Notes: generated by a model not told the origin, from the sequence alone. Positions 18,989-27,990 are shown, counted from the first letter of the stretch. The stretch is 64,000 bases of DNA from Arenibacter catalasegens (GCF_002909235.1 NZ_PHQQ01000009.1:1-64000), one strand, 5' to 3'. Made by a program: numbers and translations.

Positions 18989-19837
18989 CTAAAGTTTTGT
19001 TTTTTTTGGTGGTCTTATGTTAATGGATGTAGCAGCCAATAATTCATGAATATCCATGCCCTTAATTTCTTCATCTGCAAAGAAGGCGGAAAGCTTATCC
19101 GAGCTGTACCTATATAATTTCCAACGTTTAAAGGTATATTCCAAGGCAGTAAGATTTTCTATCCAATCCCCAGAATTTAAATAGGTACATTGCCCCTGTT
19201 CATTTTCATATACCTCCTTTTTGGGTTGATGGATGTGGCCACAGACCACATAGTCGTAGCCCTTATCGATGGCCAGTTCCTTGACCGTTCTTTCAAAATA
19301 TTCAATAAACCTGACAGCGCCCTTTACATTTCGCTTAATTTTTTTTGATAAGGAATATTTTTCCCGGCCTAATTTTACCAATGTCCAATTGATGCAGCGG
19401 TTGAGGAAAATCAGTAGATGATAACCATGTCGCCCAAGTTTGGCGGCCCATTTGGCATTATGAATGGAAATATCAAAAACATCACCATGAAAGAACCATG
19501 CCCGTTTCCCATCCAATTCAAGCGTTAATTTATCTACAAAGTGAATATTCCCTATAGTGGAGCCACTAAATTTTCGGAGCCTTTCATCATGATTTCCAAT
19601 AATATAGAACACTTCCGTACCGTTGGTGGCCATACCCATTATTTTTCTAAGCACCTTTAGGTGGGTAGCTGGGAAATACTTCTTCCTAAATTGCCAAATG
19701 TCCATGATATCCCCATTTAAAACGAGCTTTTTTGGATCAATGCTATTTAAATAGGCAAGTAGTTCATCTGCATGGCAACCGAAGGTTCCTAGATGTACAT
19801 CGGAAATAACTACTAATTCTATTTGTCGCTTTTTCAC
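18989..19837 (-). CDS. LpxH-like UDP-2,3-diacylglucosamine diphosphatase (metallophosphoesterase)
   Basis: A 282-residue calcineurin-like phosphoesterase with all metal-site motifs: ISDVHLG (Asp13, His15), LNGDIMD, IGNHDE, FHGDVFD and CGHIHQP. The spacing and the NGDIMDIWQF region match the LpxH/LpxH2 group that cleaves UDP-2,3-diacylglucosamine in lipid A synthesis, releasing UMP. Many Bacteroidota have two or more such paralogues, so it may act on another pyrophosphate or phosphodiester. It is about 40 residues longer than E. coli LpxH. Confidence 0.8.
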   Translation of the reverse strand: MKKRQIELVVISDVHLGTFGCHADELLAYLNSIDPKKLVLNGDIMDIWQFRKKYFPATHLKVLRKIMGMATNGTEVFYIIGNHDERLRKFSGSTIGNIHFVDKLTLELDGKRAWFFHGDVFDISIHNAKWAAKLGRHGYHLLIFLNRCINWTLVKLGREKYSLSKKIKRNVKGAVRFIEYFERTVKELAIDKGYDYVVCGHIHQPKKEVYENEQGQCTYLNSGDWIENLTALEYTFKRWKLYRYSSDKLSAFFADEEIKGMDIHELLAATSINIRPPKKTKL

Positions 19838-20165
19838 TGTTTATGGATTTTATCAAATTAAAGCTTTGATTTTAAATTTAAAGTGATGTTAAAATCAAAT
19901 TATAATAAGTAAATAGTTAAGTTTATATTAAGTTGGACCAATTTTGTTTTTATTCGTTAGGCCCGTATTTCAAAAGCTGCCGCCTTATTGAAATAAGATA
20001 GTAGAACGAACCCCACTTTTTGGGAGGAGTTTCTAATTAAATACTATTTATTTTGCAATAACCAAGGGTTCAATTTTCGTATCTCTGTTTTAAGATTTAC
20101 CTTTGGATCTTTAAGTGGAAAAGACCTAATAAACCATTTCATAACCACAACCTTTAACTACGATT
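19838..20165. other. intergenic region between lpxH-like gene and aroC
   Basis: 328 bases separating divergent genes. It carries a possible aroC -7 element, TACCTTTG, at 20098-20105 (60 bases upstream of the ATG). A CCC-AAAAAGT-GGG hairpin near 20010-20035 lacks a T tract and was not called. No ORF of note. Confidence 0.5.
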
Positions 20166-21230
20166 ATGGCAGGAAATACTTTTGGAACCCTTTTTAAATT
20201 ATCCACCTTTGGTGAATCGCACGGTGTTGCTATTGGCGGCGTATTGGATGGTTGTCCAGCGGGCATAGAATTGAATTTGGAAGCTATTCAGGAGGATTTG
20301 AACAGACGTAAACCTGGTCAATCGGCCATAGTTACCCAGCGCAAGGAACCGGATACCGTTGAGTTTTATTCCGGACTTTTTGAAGGGAAGACAACAGGGA
20401 CACCTATTGGTTTTGCCATTCACAATACCAATCAAAAATCTAACGATTATTCCCATATAAAGGACTCTTATAGGCCGTCACATGCAGATTATGTGTACGA
20501 CCAAAAATATGGTTTCCGGGATTATCGCGGGGGAGGTAGAAGTTCGGCCCGAGAAACTGCCAGTAGGGTAGTGGCAGGAGCCATTGCCAAACAATTTTTA
20601 GGGGACATGAAAATAAATGCCTATGTTTCCCAAGTAGGGGAGCTGGCATTGAAAAAAAGTTACCAAGAACTTGATTTTTCACTTATAGAGTCCAATCCGG
20701 TACGATGTCCGGATACTGCCACGGCAGCCAAAATGGAAGACTATATCAAAAAAATAAAAAAAGAAGGAGATACTATTGGGGGGGTTATAACCTGTGTTAT
20801 CCAAAATGTCCCTGTTGGTCTGGGGGAACCTGTTTTTGACAAGCTTCATGCCGAACTGGGAAAGGCCATGCTTTCCATTAATGCCGTAAAAGGCTTTGAG
20901 TATGGAAGTGGATTTGAAGGGGTGAAAATGAAAGGGAGCGACCATAATGACCAATTTAACACTGATGGCACCACTAAAACCAATCATAGTGGAGGTGTCC
21001 AAGGAGGTATAAGCAACGGAATGGATATTTATTTCAACATTGCTTTTAAGCCAGTAGCGACTGTTATTCAGGCCTATGACACTATAGACAAGGCGGGAAA
21101 CAAAGTAACAACTCAAGGCAAGGGCAGGCATGATCCCTGCGTAGTTCCCAGGGCAGTGCCAATAGTTGAGGCTATGGCCGCTTTGGTTATGGCAGATTAT
21201 AGCTTGCTGAATAGGACCATTAAATTATAA
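20166..21230 (+). CDS. aroC: chorismate synthase
   Basis: Converts 5-enolpyruvylshikimate-3-phosphate to chorismate using reduced FMN; chorismate then feeds aromatic amino acids and, in this window, menaquinone. The 354 residues contain the family signatures near the N-terminus ([19 protein letters not shown]), the FMN-binding [14 protein letters not shown], and the C-terminal [18 protein letters not shown]. The length is normal. It is followed after 63 bases by a symporter gene on the same strand. The start is the ATG that begins [12 protein letters not shown], as in homologues. Confidence 0.97.
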   Translation: MAGNTFGTLFKLSTFGESHGVAIGGVLDGCPAGIELNLEAIQEDLNRRKPGQSAIVTQRKEPDTVEFYSGLFEGKTTGTPIGFAIHNTNQKSNDYSHIKDSYRPSHADYVYDQKYGFRDYRGGGRSSARETASRVVAGAIAKQFLGDMKINAYVSQVGELALKKSYQELDFSLIESNPVRCPDTATAAKMEDYIKKIKKEGDTIGGVITCVIQNVPVGLGEPVFDKLHAELGKAMLSINAVKGFEYGSGFEGVKMKGSDHNDQFNTDGTTKTNHSGGVQGGISNGMDIYFNIAFKPVATVIQAYDTIDKAGNKVTTQGKGRHDPCVVPRAVPIVEAMAALVMADYSLLNRTIKL

Positions 21231-21293
21231 GCCTTTATTTTTTGGAGCTTTGTTTGGCAAAATAGTATCTTTCCATTCTAAATCATTGTTTTT

Positions 21294-22601
21294 ATGAGGA
21301 AGTTGGAATTGCATTGGCAAATTATTCTAGGAATGGTAGGCGGAGTTCTTTTTGCCTTGGCCATGGTTCAGTTTGAATGGGGGCCAAAAATAATTTCCGA
21401 TTGGGTAAAGCCTTTTGGGAATATTTTTATTAATTCCTTAAAACTCATCGCGGTTCCTTTAATTTTAGCTTCTTTGATCAAAGGGGTTTCCGATCTAAAA
21501 GATATTTCCAAACTTTCCAAAATGGGAGGGCGTACTATTGGAATATATATTATAACTACTGTTATTGCCGTTTCCATTGGGCTTACTTTGGTAAATATTA
21601 TTAAGCCAGGTGCCTCTATTTCAGAAGAAACCCGTAACGAATTGGTGGAGAGTTACAAAGGAGATGCCGATTCCAAAATTGCCCAGGCTAATGAGCAAAA
21701 GGAATCCGGACCACTGCAAGCCTTGGAAGATTTGGTACCCAGCAATATTTTTGCTGCAGCCAGTGATAATGGTAATATGTTGCAGGTCATCTTTTTTGCA
21801 ATTTTCTTTGGGATAGGACTTATTTTAATCCCAGAGGAGCAAGCTGCCCCGGTAAAGAAGTTTTTTGATGGTTTTAATGAGGTGATACTCAAGTTGATAG
21901 ATTTGATCATGTTGGCTGCTCCCTATGGTGTTTTCGCTTTATTGGCAGCTTTGGTGGTAGAATCTCCCAGTTTAGATCTCTTTAAAGCTTTGGGATGGTA
22001 TGCCGTCAGCGTGATAATAGGTTTGATTTTAATGATCGGTGTTTATATTTCCTTGGTATGGATCTTTACGAAGCGTAGTCCATCGTTTTTTATCAACGGA
22101 ATATCTCCTGCGCAATTACTGGCATTTTCTACCAGCTCTAGCGCCGCAACACTTCCAGTTACTATGGAACGAGTTGAGGAACATTTGGGGGTGGAAGAAG
22201 AGGTAACCAGTTTTGTACTGCCCATTGGTGCAACTATTAATATGGATGGCACCAGCCTTTATCAGGCAGTAGCTGCTGTGTTCATTGCTCAGGCATTTGG
22301 AATGGATCTTAGCTTTAGCGCCCAATTGGGAATTATTGTTACGGCAACCCTAGCCTCTATAGGTAGTGCGGCCGTGCCTGGTGCAGGGATGGTTATGCTG
22401 GTCATTGTTTTGGCCCAAGCGGGGATTCCGGAAGCGGGACTTGCCTTGATCTTTGCAGTAGACCGGCCTTTGGACATGTGCAGAACGGTAGTAAATGTTA
22501 CCGGGGATGCGGCCGTGTCCATGATGGTTGCAAAGTCTGTTGGTAAATTAGGGGAACCTAAAGTCAAGGAATGGGGTGATCATTATAAGAAGTCCAAATA
22601 A
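21294..22601 (+). CDS. dicarboxylate/amino acid:cation symporter (DAACS, GltP/DctA type)
   Basis: A 435-residue inner-membrane transporter of the SLC1-like family. Seen are the serine-rich re-entrant hairpin FSTSSSAATLPVT, the TM7 motif GATINMDGTSLYQ, and the substrate-coordinating Asp/Asn helix DRPLDMCRTVVNVTGD. It moves glutamate, aspartate or C4-dicarboxylates with Na+ or H+. The insertion around residues 110-145 (rich in Glu, Lys and Asp) is an extended hydrophilic loop. Substrate choice cannot be decided. It is probably transcribed with or just after aroC. Confidence 0.93.
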   Translation: MRKLELHWQIILGMVGGVLFALAMVQFEWGPKIISDWVKPFGNIFINSLKLIAVPLILASLIKGVSDLKDISKLSKMGGRTIGIYIITTVIAVSIGLTLVNIIKPGASISEETRNELVESYKGDADSKIAQANEQKESGPLQALEDLVPSNIFAAASDNGNMLQVIFFAIFFGIGLILIPEEQAAPVKKFFDGFNEVILKLIDLIMLAAPYGVFALLAALVVESPSLDLFKALGWYAVSVIIGLILMIGVYISLVWIFTKRSPSFFINGISPAQLLAFSTSSSAATLPVTMERVEEHLGVEEEVTSFVLPIGATINMDGTSLYQAVAAVFIAQAFGMDLSFSAQLGIIVTATLASIGSAAVPGAGMVMLVIVLAQAGIPEAGLALIFAVDRPLDMCRTVVNVTGDAAVSMMVAKSVGKLGEPKVKEWGDHYKKSK

Positions 22602-22715
22602 TCTGGTGTATATTAATTCTTGGAGCACTTTCACCTAATGGATAAAATAATTTATTGTTCATTGTATTTTCAAAAGATCTTTCCCTGGTTTTTGTAATTG
22701 GTAGATACGGTTTAT

Positions 22716-23888
22716 ATGATTAAAGAAAATGGCCTACAGGAAATTATTCAGCAGTTTCCCAATGTATTCGAAATAGATGCCAACCTGGACCGTTTGGTCA
22801 AAAAAATTGAATTGCTTACCTATTTAAATCCCCTGAATATTGAAAAGGAAAAGCATCGTTTTTTTACTTCCAAATATATAGATGAGCCCTTATTTAAATA
22901 TAAAAAGCTTCAATTTGATCCTTATAAATTACATCGGCTGATTTTTTCACAGCGACTGGAACGTATAAAGGATGAACAGATACGGAAATTTTATCAAGAG
23001 GTGATTTATTATTATGCCAAAATGATACAGTGTATAGAAACCATTGGTCAGGCTAAAAAGTTTTATTATAATTCCTTAAGTGTTTACGGTTCTCCTACTG
23101 AAAAAGATGTTCAGAATGCCAGGTTCATACTTCATGTAGGGGACGAACCCGACACAGGGGATATGGAAAAAACATTCACCCCTGAAGACGCAAAAGCCTA
23201 TTTTGAGGAGTTTTCACAGCAATATAATTTCCCCTTAAATATCGCCTTCTCCAACAGTATTGCGGCAGATGCCATGGTCAGCAACAATACCAAATCACTT
23301 TTAATTAAAAAAAATGCCATTTTTAGCCGGAACCAATTACTCACTCTGGCCAATCATGAGATAGGGGTCCATTTGGTAACAACCTACAACGGCGCCTTGC
23401 AACCTCTAAAAGTTTTTTCCAACGGATTTCCTAAGAATGTGGAAACTCAAGAGGGTTTGGCTGTTTTCAGTGAGTATATGAGCGGAGCACTTACCTTAAA
23501 AAGAGTAAAGGAACTGGCATATAGGGTCTTGGCTTCCGATAGTTTAATAAAAGGTTATAGTTTTTCTGACACCTTTGATATGCTCCACGGGCAGTACAAG
23601 TTGGATAGAAATAAAGCCTTTACCATAACTATGCGTGTCCATAGGGGTGGAGGTTTTACTAAAGACCGCTTGTATTTAAGTGGATTAAAAAAGATTTATA
23701 AGCGCCATAAAAATGGATTATCTATGGATACTTTGTTGACAGGGAAGGTTACTATGGAATCCGAAGCTACCATAAACCGTTTAAAAGATTTAGGCCTGGC
23801 CGTTGATTTGACCCACACCAATATAGCCTTTAGAGAAAATTTAAATAAGAATCGTACCCTGGATTTTATTTTGGACAACCTAAAATAA
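22716..23888 (+). CDS. DUF1704 / QEGLA-motif putative zinc metallopeptidase
   Basis: A 390-residue protein from ATG 22716; the TTG frame start at 22698 is not needed. The key motifs are HEIGVH (His214, Glu215, His219) and QEGLA (245-249, Glu246). Together they give an HExxxH-plus-Glu zinc site as in the DUF1704 family, whose mammalian members (MATCAP) are carboxypeptidases acting on tubulin. Bacterial annotation calls this family flavohemoglobin expression-modulating QEGLA motif protein, on thin evidence. No signal peptide was seen, so it is cytoplasmic. The peptidase role here is inference. Confidence 0.85.
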   Translation: MIKENGLQEIIQQFPNVFEIDANLDRLVKKIELLTYLNPLNIEKEKHRFFTSKYIDEPLFKYKKLQFDPYKLHRLIFSQRLERIKDEQIRKFYQEVIYYYAKMIQCIETIGQAKKFYYNSLSVYGSPTEKDVQNARFILHVGDEPDTGDMEKTFTPEDAKAYFEEFSQQYNFPLNIAFSNSIAADAMVSNNTKSLLIKKNAIFSRNQLLTLANHEIGVHLVTTYNGALQPLKVFSNGFPKNVETQEGLAVFSEYMSGALTLKRVKELAYRVLASDSLIKGYSFSDTFDMLHGQYKLDRNKAFTITMRVHRGGGFTKDRLYLSGLKKIYKRHKNGLSMDTLLTGKVTMESEATINRLKDLGLAVDLTHTNIAFRENLNKNRTLDFILDNLK

Positions 23889-23924
23889 ATCAATCAAAGG
23901 TATTGTTCTAGTGAATAGAGAGTT

Positions 23925-23998
23925 TGATAATCTTGGGGGAGTGACCTACCGCGAGGGCAGACAAGGAAAGTTTGTGCATTAATAGCACAAATTTTTTT
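23925..23998 (+). ncRNA. candidate small structured RNA ending at a terminator
   Basis: A GC-richer island in AT-rich intergenic DNA. TCTTG (about 23930) can pair with CAAGG, enclosing a CCT-ACCGCG-AGG hairpin, and this is followed by the terminator hairpin at 23971-23998. It matches no RNA family that I recognise, and it could equally be the 3' untranslated part of the DUF1704 gene. Confidence 0.25.
23971..23998 (+). terminator. intrinsic terminator
   Basis: TTTGTGC and GCACAAA form a 7-base stem around a 7-base loop, followed by seven or more T residues. It ends the DUF1704 transcript or the candidate small RNA. Confidence 0.85.
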
Positions 23999-24007
23999 AA
24001 ATACCCC

Positions 24008-24039
24008 TTGGAATAATAACTTAGATTTTGATATCTTTG
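24008..24039 (+). promoter_or_regulatory. promoter of the small membrane protein gene
   Basis: A TTG -33 element at 24008-24010 and TATCTTTG at 24032-24039, separated by 21 bases, match the Bacteroidota consensus TTG-N(about 19-21)-TAnnTTTG. The ATG lies 27 bases downstream. Confidence 0.7.
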
Positions 24040-24066
24040 TACCAGAATTAAAAAAACATACCAATC

Positions 24067-24240
24067 ATGTTCGATTTTGACCAATATCTAGGTTTTTTAG
24101 CATTTTTAACCATCTTGACCATCGGTTTTTGGTTAATGATTTTTCTGTTAACATTTGTGGTGCCTTATTGGATAGGTGGGGCGCTACTTGAGATTTTTAA
24201 GGAGAAACGCGCCGCTAAAAAGGCGAAACGTAACGAATAG
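24067..24240 (+). CDS. small membrane protein (57 residues)
   Basis: This reading frame runs from ATG 24067 to TAG 24238-24240. It begins MFDFDQYLGFLAF, has one long or two short hydrophobic helices (about residues 8-45, including LTIGFWLMIFLLTFVVPYW) and ends in a very basic tail (EKRAAKKAKRNE). By the positive-inside rule the tail is cytoplasmic. Its reality is supported by its own good promoter at 24008-24039 and a perfect 44-base terminator 12 bases after the stop. I do not recognise a family. It may be a membrane-complex accessory or regulatory microprotein, but no function can be read. Confidence 0.65.
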   Translation: MFDFDQYLGFLAFLTILTIGFWLMIFLLTFVVPYWIGGALLEIFKEKRAAKKAKRNE

Positions 24241-24251
24241 GATTACGATAT

Positions 24252-24295
24252 ATAAAACAAAAAAGGGAACCAATTGGTTCCCTTTTTTGTTTTAT
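24252..24295. terminator. bidirectional perfect-palindrome terminator
   Basis: A perfect 44-base palindrome (22-base arms, core AAAAAAGGGAACCAA and complement) between the small membrane protein gene and the convergent TonB receptor gene. A and T tracts flank the GC core on both sides, so it can end both transcripts. Confidence 0.92.
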
Positions 24296-24307
24296 GAGGT
24301 TTTAGTT

Positions 24308-26818
24308 TTATCCTTCAAAATCCATGTCTTCCCCTCCGCCATTGCGACCTCCGCCATTTCTTCCCTTTTGATTCTGAGGTTGATTAAAGCGATATTGAAA
24401 GTTTAAGGTAATTTGCCTTTGCCTAAATTGAAATTCACTATAGGTAGCTACATTTTCTGTTCTTGTATCGCTCCTACGCATTCTGGTATTAAATATATCG
24501 CTTACGTTCAAGGTTAGAGAACCCTTGTCCTTTAAGATATCCTTACTTAGGCCAAGATCGGAACTTAACATACCTTTATTGGTATTTTGGGCATCTTTGG
24601 ATGGCCCCATATAAAAGAAATTAGTTTGAAAGTCGATCTTTCCTGGCAAAGGTATTTTTGCACTAAAGCGCGTAAACCATGAAAAGTTATTAGCATCAAA
24701 ATTTTGAACTATTTCTTCATCTTGACTATTGGTATAGATGTAATCACCTTTTAAATCCCTTTGGAAAGCATTTACGTTCCAGGTTAATCTCCAGTTTCTT
24801 TTTGGGGTATAAGTAGTGGTAAACTCCATGCCATAACGATCTTCGGTGGCCAAATTTATAGGGCTGCGCACTTGTATAGGTACTACAATAGGATTTTGTG
24901 GATCGTCCGGATTTTCAATGGTAACAAAGTCGCCTGTCTCCCTGGAAACAAACTGGAACACTCCGGTGGATCTATTAAAGTATCCAGATGTGGTAAAAGT
25001 GAATTTATCCCATCTTTTTAAATAGCCCAAATCATAGGCATCGGTAAAAGTAGGGTCCAAATCTGCGTTTCCTTGAAAAAGGTTGGTGTTACTAGACCTG
25101 GAAGGAAATGGATTGATAAACCTAGATCGAGGTCTTCTAAGCCTTTTGCTGTAGCTTAAGGTAATTTGTTCTTTTTCGGTGAATTCATATCCCAAGAATA
25201 TTGATGGAAACCAATTAACGTAGTCCTTGTTTGTTATTTCGTTGGAGTTTAATAGTTCTATGCCAATATCGGAAGCCTCTACCCTTAAACCACCAAGTAT
25301 ACTGAATTTATTAAATTTAGACCCTAATTGTGTATAGGCTGCATTTACATATTCCTTATAATTAAGTTCATTGCTGAAGTTAGGGTCGCTGTTAAAGCTA
25401 CCATCCTGTTGCTCTATACCAAAATCAAAATCGGTATTGTTATTATTGAAGGTTCCTCGATAACCAATTTCAAATTGTGACTGGTCGTCCTTCCCAAAAG
25501 GGAGAACGTAATCCATTTGAAGCAATTGCGATATTTGTGTTTGGGCATCTATTGTCTTTTCGGTATCCAAAGCAATATTATCCCCCAAGATCACCTCCTT
25601 TATAATAGAATTTTCATCATCTATTCCTTTGGAATATTGATAGTCGAAGGTTAGGGTATGTCCTTCTTTTTCAAATTTCTTCTGATAATTTAAGGAGTAT
25701 TGTACCTCCTCCTCAAACTCGTCTTCAACAGTAAATCGGTTTCTTTGGATGGTTGGAGCCATATTGGCATCAAAATTGGAAAAATCTACATTGACTGTGT
25801 TGTCCCCATTGGATTTACTAAAAACAAGGGAATTGGTAATGCTACTGCTCTTGTCCAAAAACACTTCAAAACCAACATTGGTATTAAAGTTTTTGTCTTT
25901 TCTTTGGTAGTCCCTTATTTCGTTCTGAAAACTCAAGGTATTGCCATTGCTATCAAAATTTTCTTGATTGAATAATGCATTACCTGGTCCACTTCTGTAA
26001 CGATAGGTGGTGTTGGTGAAAATATTAAAATTATCACGTCTTAAATTTAGACTTACAGATCCCCCATATGTCTCAGGATGACCGGTATATACATTGACCG
26101 ATCCATTCAACCCAGCCGTCTTACTTTGTTTTAATATTATATTTAAGATACCTGCCGTTCCTTCGGCATCATATCTAGCAGATGGATTGGTTATTACTTC
26201 TACCTTTTCAATGGCATCCGCAGGCAATTGTTGAAGTGCCTCAGGACTTAATCCAGATAAGGCCGAGGGCTTACCGTTGATCAGGATTCTAACACTTTCA
26301 TTTCCTCTAAGACTAATATTGCCCTCCACATCTACGGAAACAGAAGGGACGTTGCTTAGAACATCGGTTACGGACCCTCCTTTAACGGTTAGATCGGAGC
26401 CAACGTTATATACTTTTTTATCCAGTCTTAGTTCTACCGTTGTCCGTTCACCAACAACTTCAACTTCGGATAACTGAGCCACATCCAACGAAAGATGTAT
26501 TACCCCAAGATCCGTGGCAGCCCTTAGGTTTTGATTATTTAATTTATAAGATTTATAGGAGATATATTCAACACTGATGTTATAATTGCCTGGCGAAGCC
26601 TCTACATCAAATTTCCCAGTTGCATCCGTGATGCCACCAGTTACTTTCTCGGGATTCCTTACACTTTGCAGTACCAAAGTGGCATATTCCAATGGTTGAC
26701 TTGTCTCTTGGTCCAAAACAGTTCCAGTTATTTTTATTGGTTCTTGTTGGCCCTGGGGCCCTTGTGCGTAACCTATTAATGTAAGTAACAATAATGTAAC
26801 TGGAAGTAATTTTTTCAT
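24308..26818 (-). CDS. TonB-dependent receptor, OMP_b-brl_3 type
   Basis: An 836-residue outer-membrane protein. Signal peptide (about 1-19, ending GYAQ), a carboxypeptidase-regulatory-like domain (about 28-115; GTVLDQETSQPLEYATLVL), a plug (about 120-235; VLSNVPSVSVDVEGNISLRG and NPSARYDAEGTAGILNI), then a large barrel with LSYSKRLRRPRSRFINPF. After the last strand comes an unusual Gly/Asn/Arg-rich tail (GRNGGGRNGGGED). This group is often uncoupled from a SusD partner, and the ligand is unknown. The gene is 3 bases after the upstream repeat protein gene, so the two are surely co-transcribed. Confidence 0.92.
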   Translation of the reverse strand: MKKLLPVTLLLLTLIGYAQGPQGQQEPIKITGTVLDQETSQPLEYATLVLQSVRNPEKVTGGITDATGKFDVEASPGNYNISVEYISYKSYKLNNQNLRAATDLGVIHLSLDVAQLSEVEVVGERTTVELRLDKKVYNVGSDLTVKGGSVTDVLSNVPSVSVDVEGNISLRGNESVRILINGKPSALSGLSPEALQQLPADAIEKVEVITNPSARYDAEGTAGILNIILKQSKTAGLNGSVNVYTGHPETYGGSVSLNLRRDNFNIFTNTTYRYRSGPGNALFNQENFDSNGNTLSFQNEIRDYQRKDKNFNTNVGFEVFLDKSSSITNSLVFSKSNGDNTVNVDFSNFDANMAPTIQRNRFTVEDEFEEEVQYSLNYQKKFEKEGHTLTFDYQYSKGIDDENSIIKEVILGDNIALDTEKTIDAQTQISQLLQMDYVLPFGKDDQSQFEIGYRGTFNNNNTDFDFGIEQQDGSFNSDPNFSNELNYKEYVNAAYTQLGSKFNKFSILGGLRVEASDIGIELLNSNEITNKDYVNWFPSIFLGYEFTEKEQITLSYSKRLRRPRSRFINPFPSRSSNTNLFQGNADLDPTFTDAYDLGYLKRWDKFTFTTSGYFNRSTGVFQFVSRETGDFVTIENPDDPQNPIVVPIQVRSPINLATEDRYGMEFTTTYTPKRNWRLTWNVNAFQRDLKGDYIYTNSQDEEIVQNFDANNFSWFTRFSAKIPLPGKIDFQTNFFYMGPSKDAQNTNKGMLSSDLGLSKDILKDKGSLTLNVSDIFNTRMRRSDTRTENVATYSEFQFRQRQITLNFQYRFNQPQNQKGRNGGGRNGGGEDMDFEG

Positions 26819-26821
26819 TTG

Positions 26822-27325
26822 CTATGTTTTGGATCTATTCTTTTTTCTTTTTTTCTTTTTTTCCTTAACTTTTTTAAAGCCATTTTTCTGAAGCTCTACA
26901 AAGGCCTCGTATTTATCTGCAGGTAGTCCTGCCATAAGTTCTTCATCCTGCTTTTGGGTAATTTTCTCATAACTTTCCCTCATCTTGTCAGCAGGTAGCT
27001 CTAGTATCTGCAACTCTATTCTTTCTTGCAGGTATTTTTTTAAGGTTGTGCTCAAAACCGCTTCTTCAAAAGGGTTTAAGCCCAATTTTTCTGTAATGCT
27101 TGGCATTTCCTGGTCTACAATTTGAGCGGCCGTTAATTTTTCGGGTTCCTTGGGCGTTTCCTGTGCTTGTGGAATGCTATTGCGTTGTCTACCATATCCT
27201 CCGTATCCATATCCATTTCCATACCCATTTCCGTATCCATTACCGTATCCGTATTGGGCACTTAAAAATGGAAATGATAATACGATCAATAAAACACTAA
27301 AAAATAATTTCTTGTTCGTTTTCAT
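26822..27325 (-). CDS. secreted Tyr/Gly-repeat protein, partner of the TonB receptor
   Basis: A 167-residue exported protein with a signal peptide to about residue 23 (ending LSAQ), then a tandem YGNG repeat (about 24-45) encoded by near-identical 12-base units, a helical middle with Glu/Lys-rich segments (about 62-150), and a strongly basic end (KKVKEKKKKRKKNRSKT). The helical part recalls periplasmic Spy-like or DUF4168-like helical proteins, but I do not claim that identity. It is the first gene of an operon with the TonB receptor (3-base gap), with a -7 element at 27349-27356 upstream. Its function is unknown. Confidence 0.7.
   Translation of the reverse strand: MKTNKKLFFSVLLIVLSFPFLSAQYGYGNGYGNGYGNGYGYGGYGRQRNSIPQAQETPKEPEKLTAAQIVDQEMPSITEKLGLNPFEEAVLSTTLKKYLQERIELQILELPADKMRESYEKITQKQDEELMAGLPADKYEAFVELQKNGFKKVKEKKKKRKKNRSKT
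27193..27258. repeat. short in-frame tandem repeat (YGNG-coding)
   Basis: On the plus strand, variants of the 12-base unit CCATATCCATTT / CCGTATCCATTA follow one another about five times, encoding Tyr-Gly-Asn-Gly units of the secreted protein. The near-identical units could vary in number by slippage. Confidence 0.7.
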
Positions 27326-27348
27326 ATTGCAACTGGTTTATGGGATTC

Positions 27349-27356
27349 CAAAATTA
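27349..27356 (-). promoter_or_regulatory. -7 element TAATTTTG for the repeat protein/TonB receptor operon
   Basis: The plus strand reads CAAAATTA, giving TAATTTTG on the minus strand, 23 bases upstream of the ATG at 27325. Confidence 0.5.
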
Positions 27357-27505
27357 ATAGATGGTTTAACCGTGAAGGGTTAAATGTTTGTTAAATTGAA
27401 TATTTCAAGAATTGTGCCGTTGTGTAGCCACAATTGCTTTGATCTGTTGGAAAGTGCTTAATATAACAATAAATGTTTCTTTTTCAAATCATTTTAACTT
27501 AGATG

Positions 27506-27850
27506 CTAAGCTAAAAGATCTTTAATCTTTTCCGGAGGACGTCCAATAACCCCATGTTTGTTTTGAATTACGATCGGACGCTCAATTAATTTAGGGTTCT
27601 CTATCATGGCAACCACTATCTCGTCATCTGTCAAGGATTTTCCTCTGTATTTTTCCTTCCAAATGGCTTCGTTAGTGCGTACCAATTCCAATGGCGATAT
27701 GCCTAAAATTTTTAAAATAGCTTCTAGTTCCTTTTTGGTGGGTACTTCCTCTAGATATTTTATAATTTCATATTCTTTTCCAGAATTCTCCAAAATGGCC
27801 AATCCTTCCCTCGACTTTCCACATCTGGGGTTGTGATATATTTTAATCAT
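27506..27850 (-). CDS. ArsC-family arsenate reductase (glutaredoxin type)
   Basis: A 114-residue cytoplasmic protein starting MIKIYHNPRCGKSREGL; Cys10 in the HNPRCGKSR motif is the expected catalytic cysteine. The later LIERPIVIQ contains the conserved Arg-Pro and GRPPEKI the second conserved Arg region. ArsC reduces arsenate with glutaredoxin/glutathione, but family members next to no ars genes, as here, may have other thiol-redox roles (YffB/Spx-like). The length is normal for the family. It stands alone between the TonB operon and prfB. Confidence 0.88.
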   Translation of the reverse strand: MIKIYHNPRCGKSREGLAILENSGKEYEIIKYLEEVPTKKELEAILKILGISPLELVRTNEAIWKEKYRGKSLTDDEIVVAMIENPKLIERPIVIQNKHGVIGRPPEKIKDLLA

Positions 27851-27990
27851 AATTTTTGGTTTTAAGTTCCGTAACTATTAATCTCAGGCCTACTCTTTCA
27901 TTTAAATCAAAACATTGAAATCAAGAAAGTTGAAACTCCCCTGCCAGAGCCCAATAACAATTTAATTTTGTTCAAGGGAGCAATATTTTC

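Noticed and set aside
20010-20035. Possible hairpin CCC-AAAAAGT-GGG upstream of aroC
   Set aside because: The stem is too short and no T tract follows.
22698-22715. TTG start for the DUF1704 protein
   Set aside because: It adds only six residues and has no supporting signal; an ATG is available at 22716.
24176-24406. Plus-strand frame of 76 residues
   Set aside because: It runs through the perfect terminator at 24252-24295 and into the antisense of the TonB receptor gene; it is out of frame with the small membrane protein gene.
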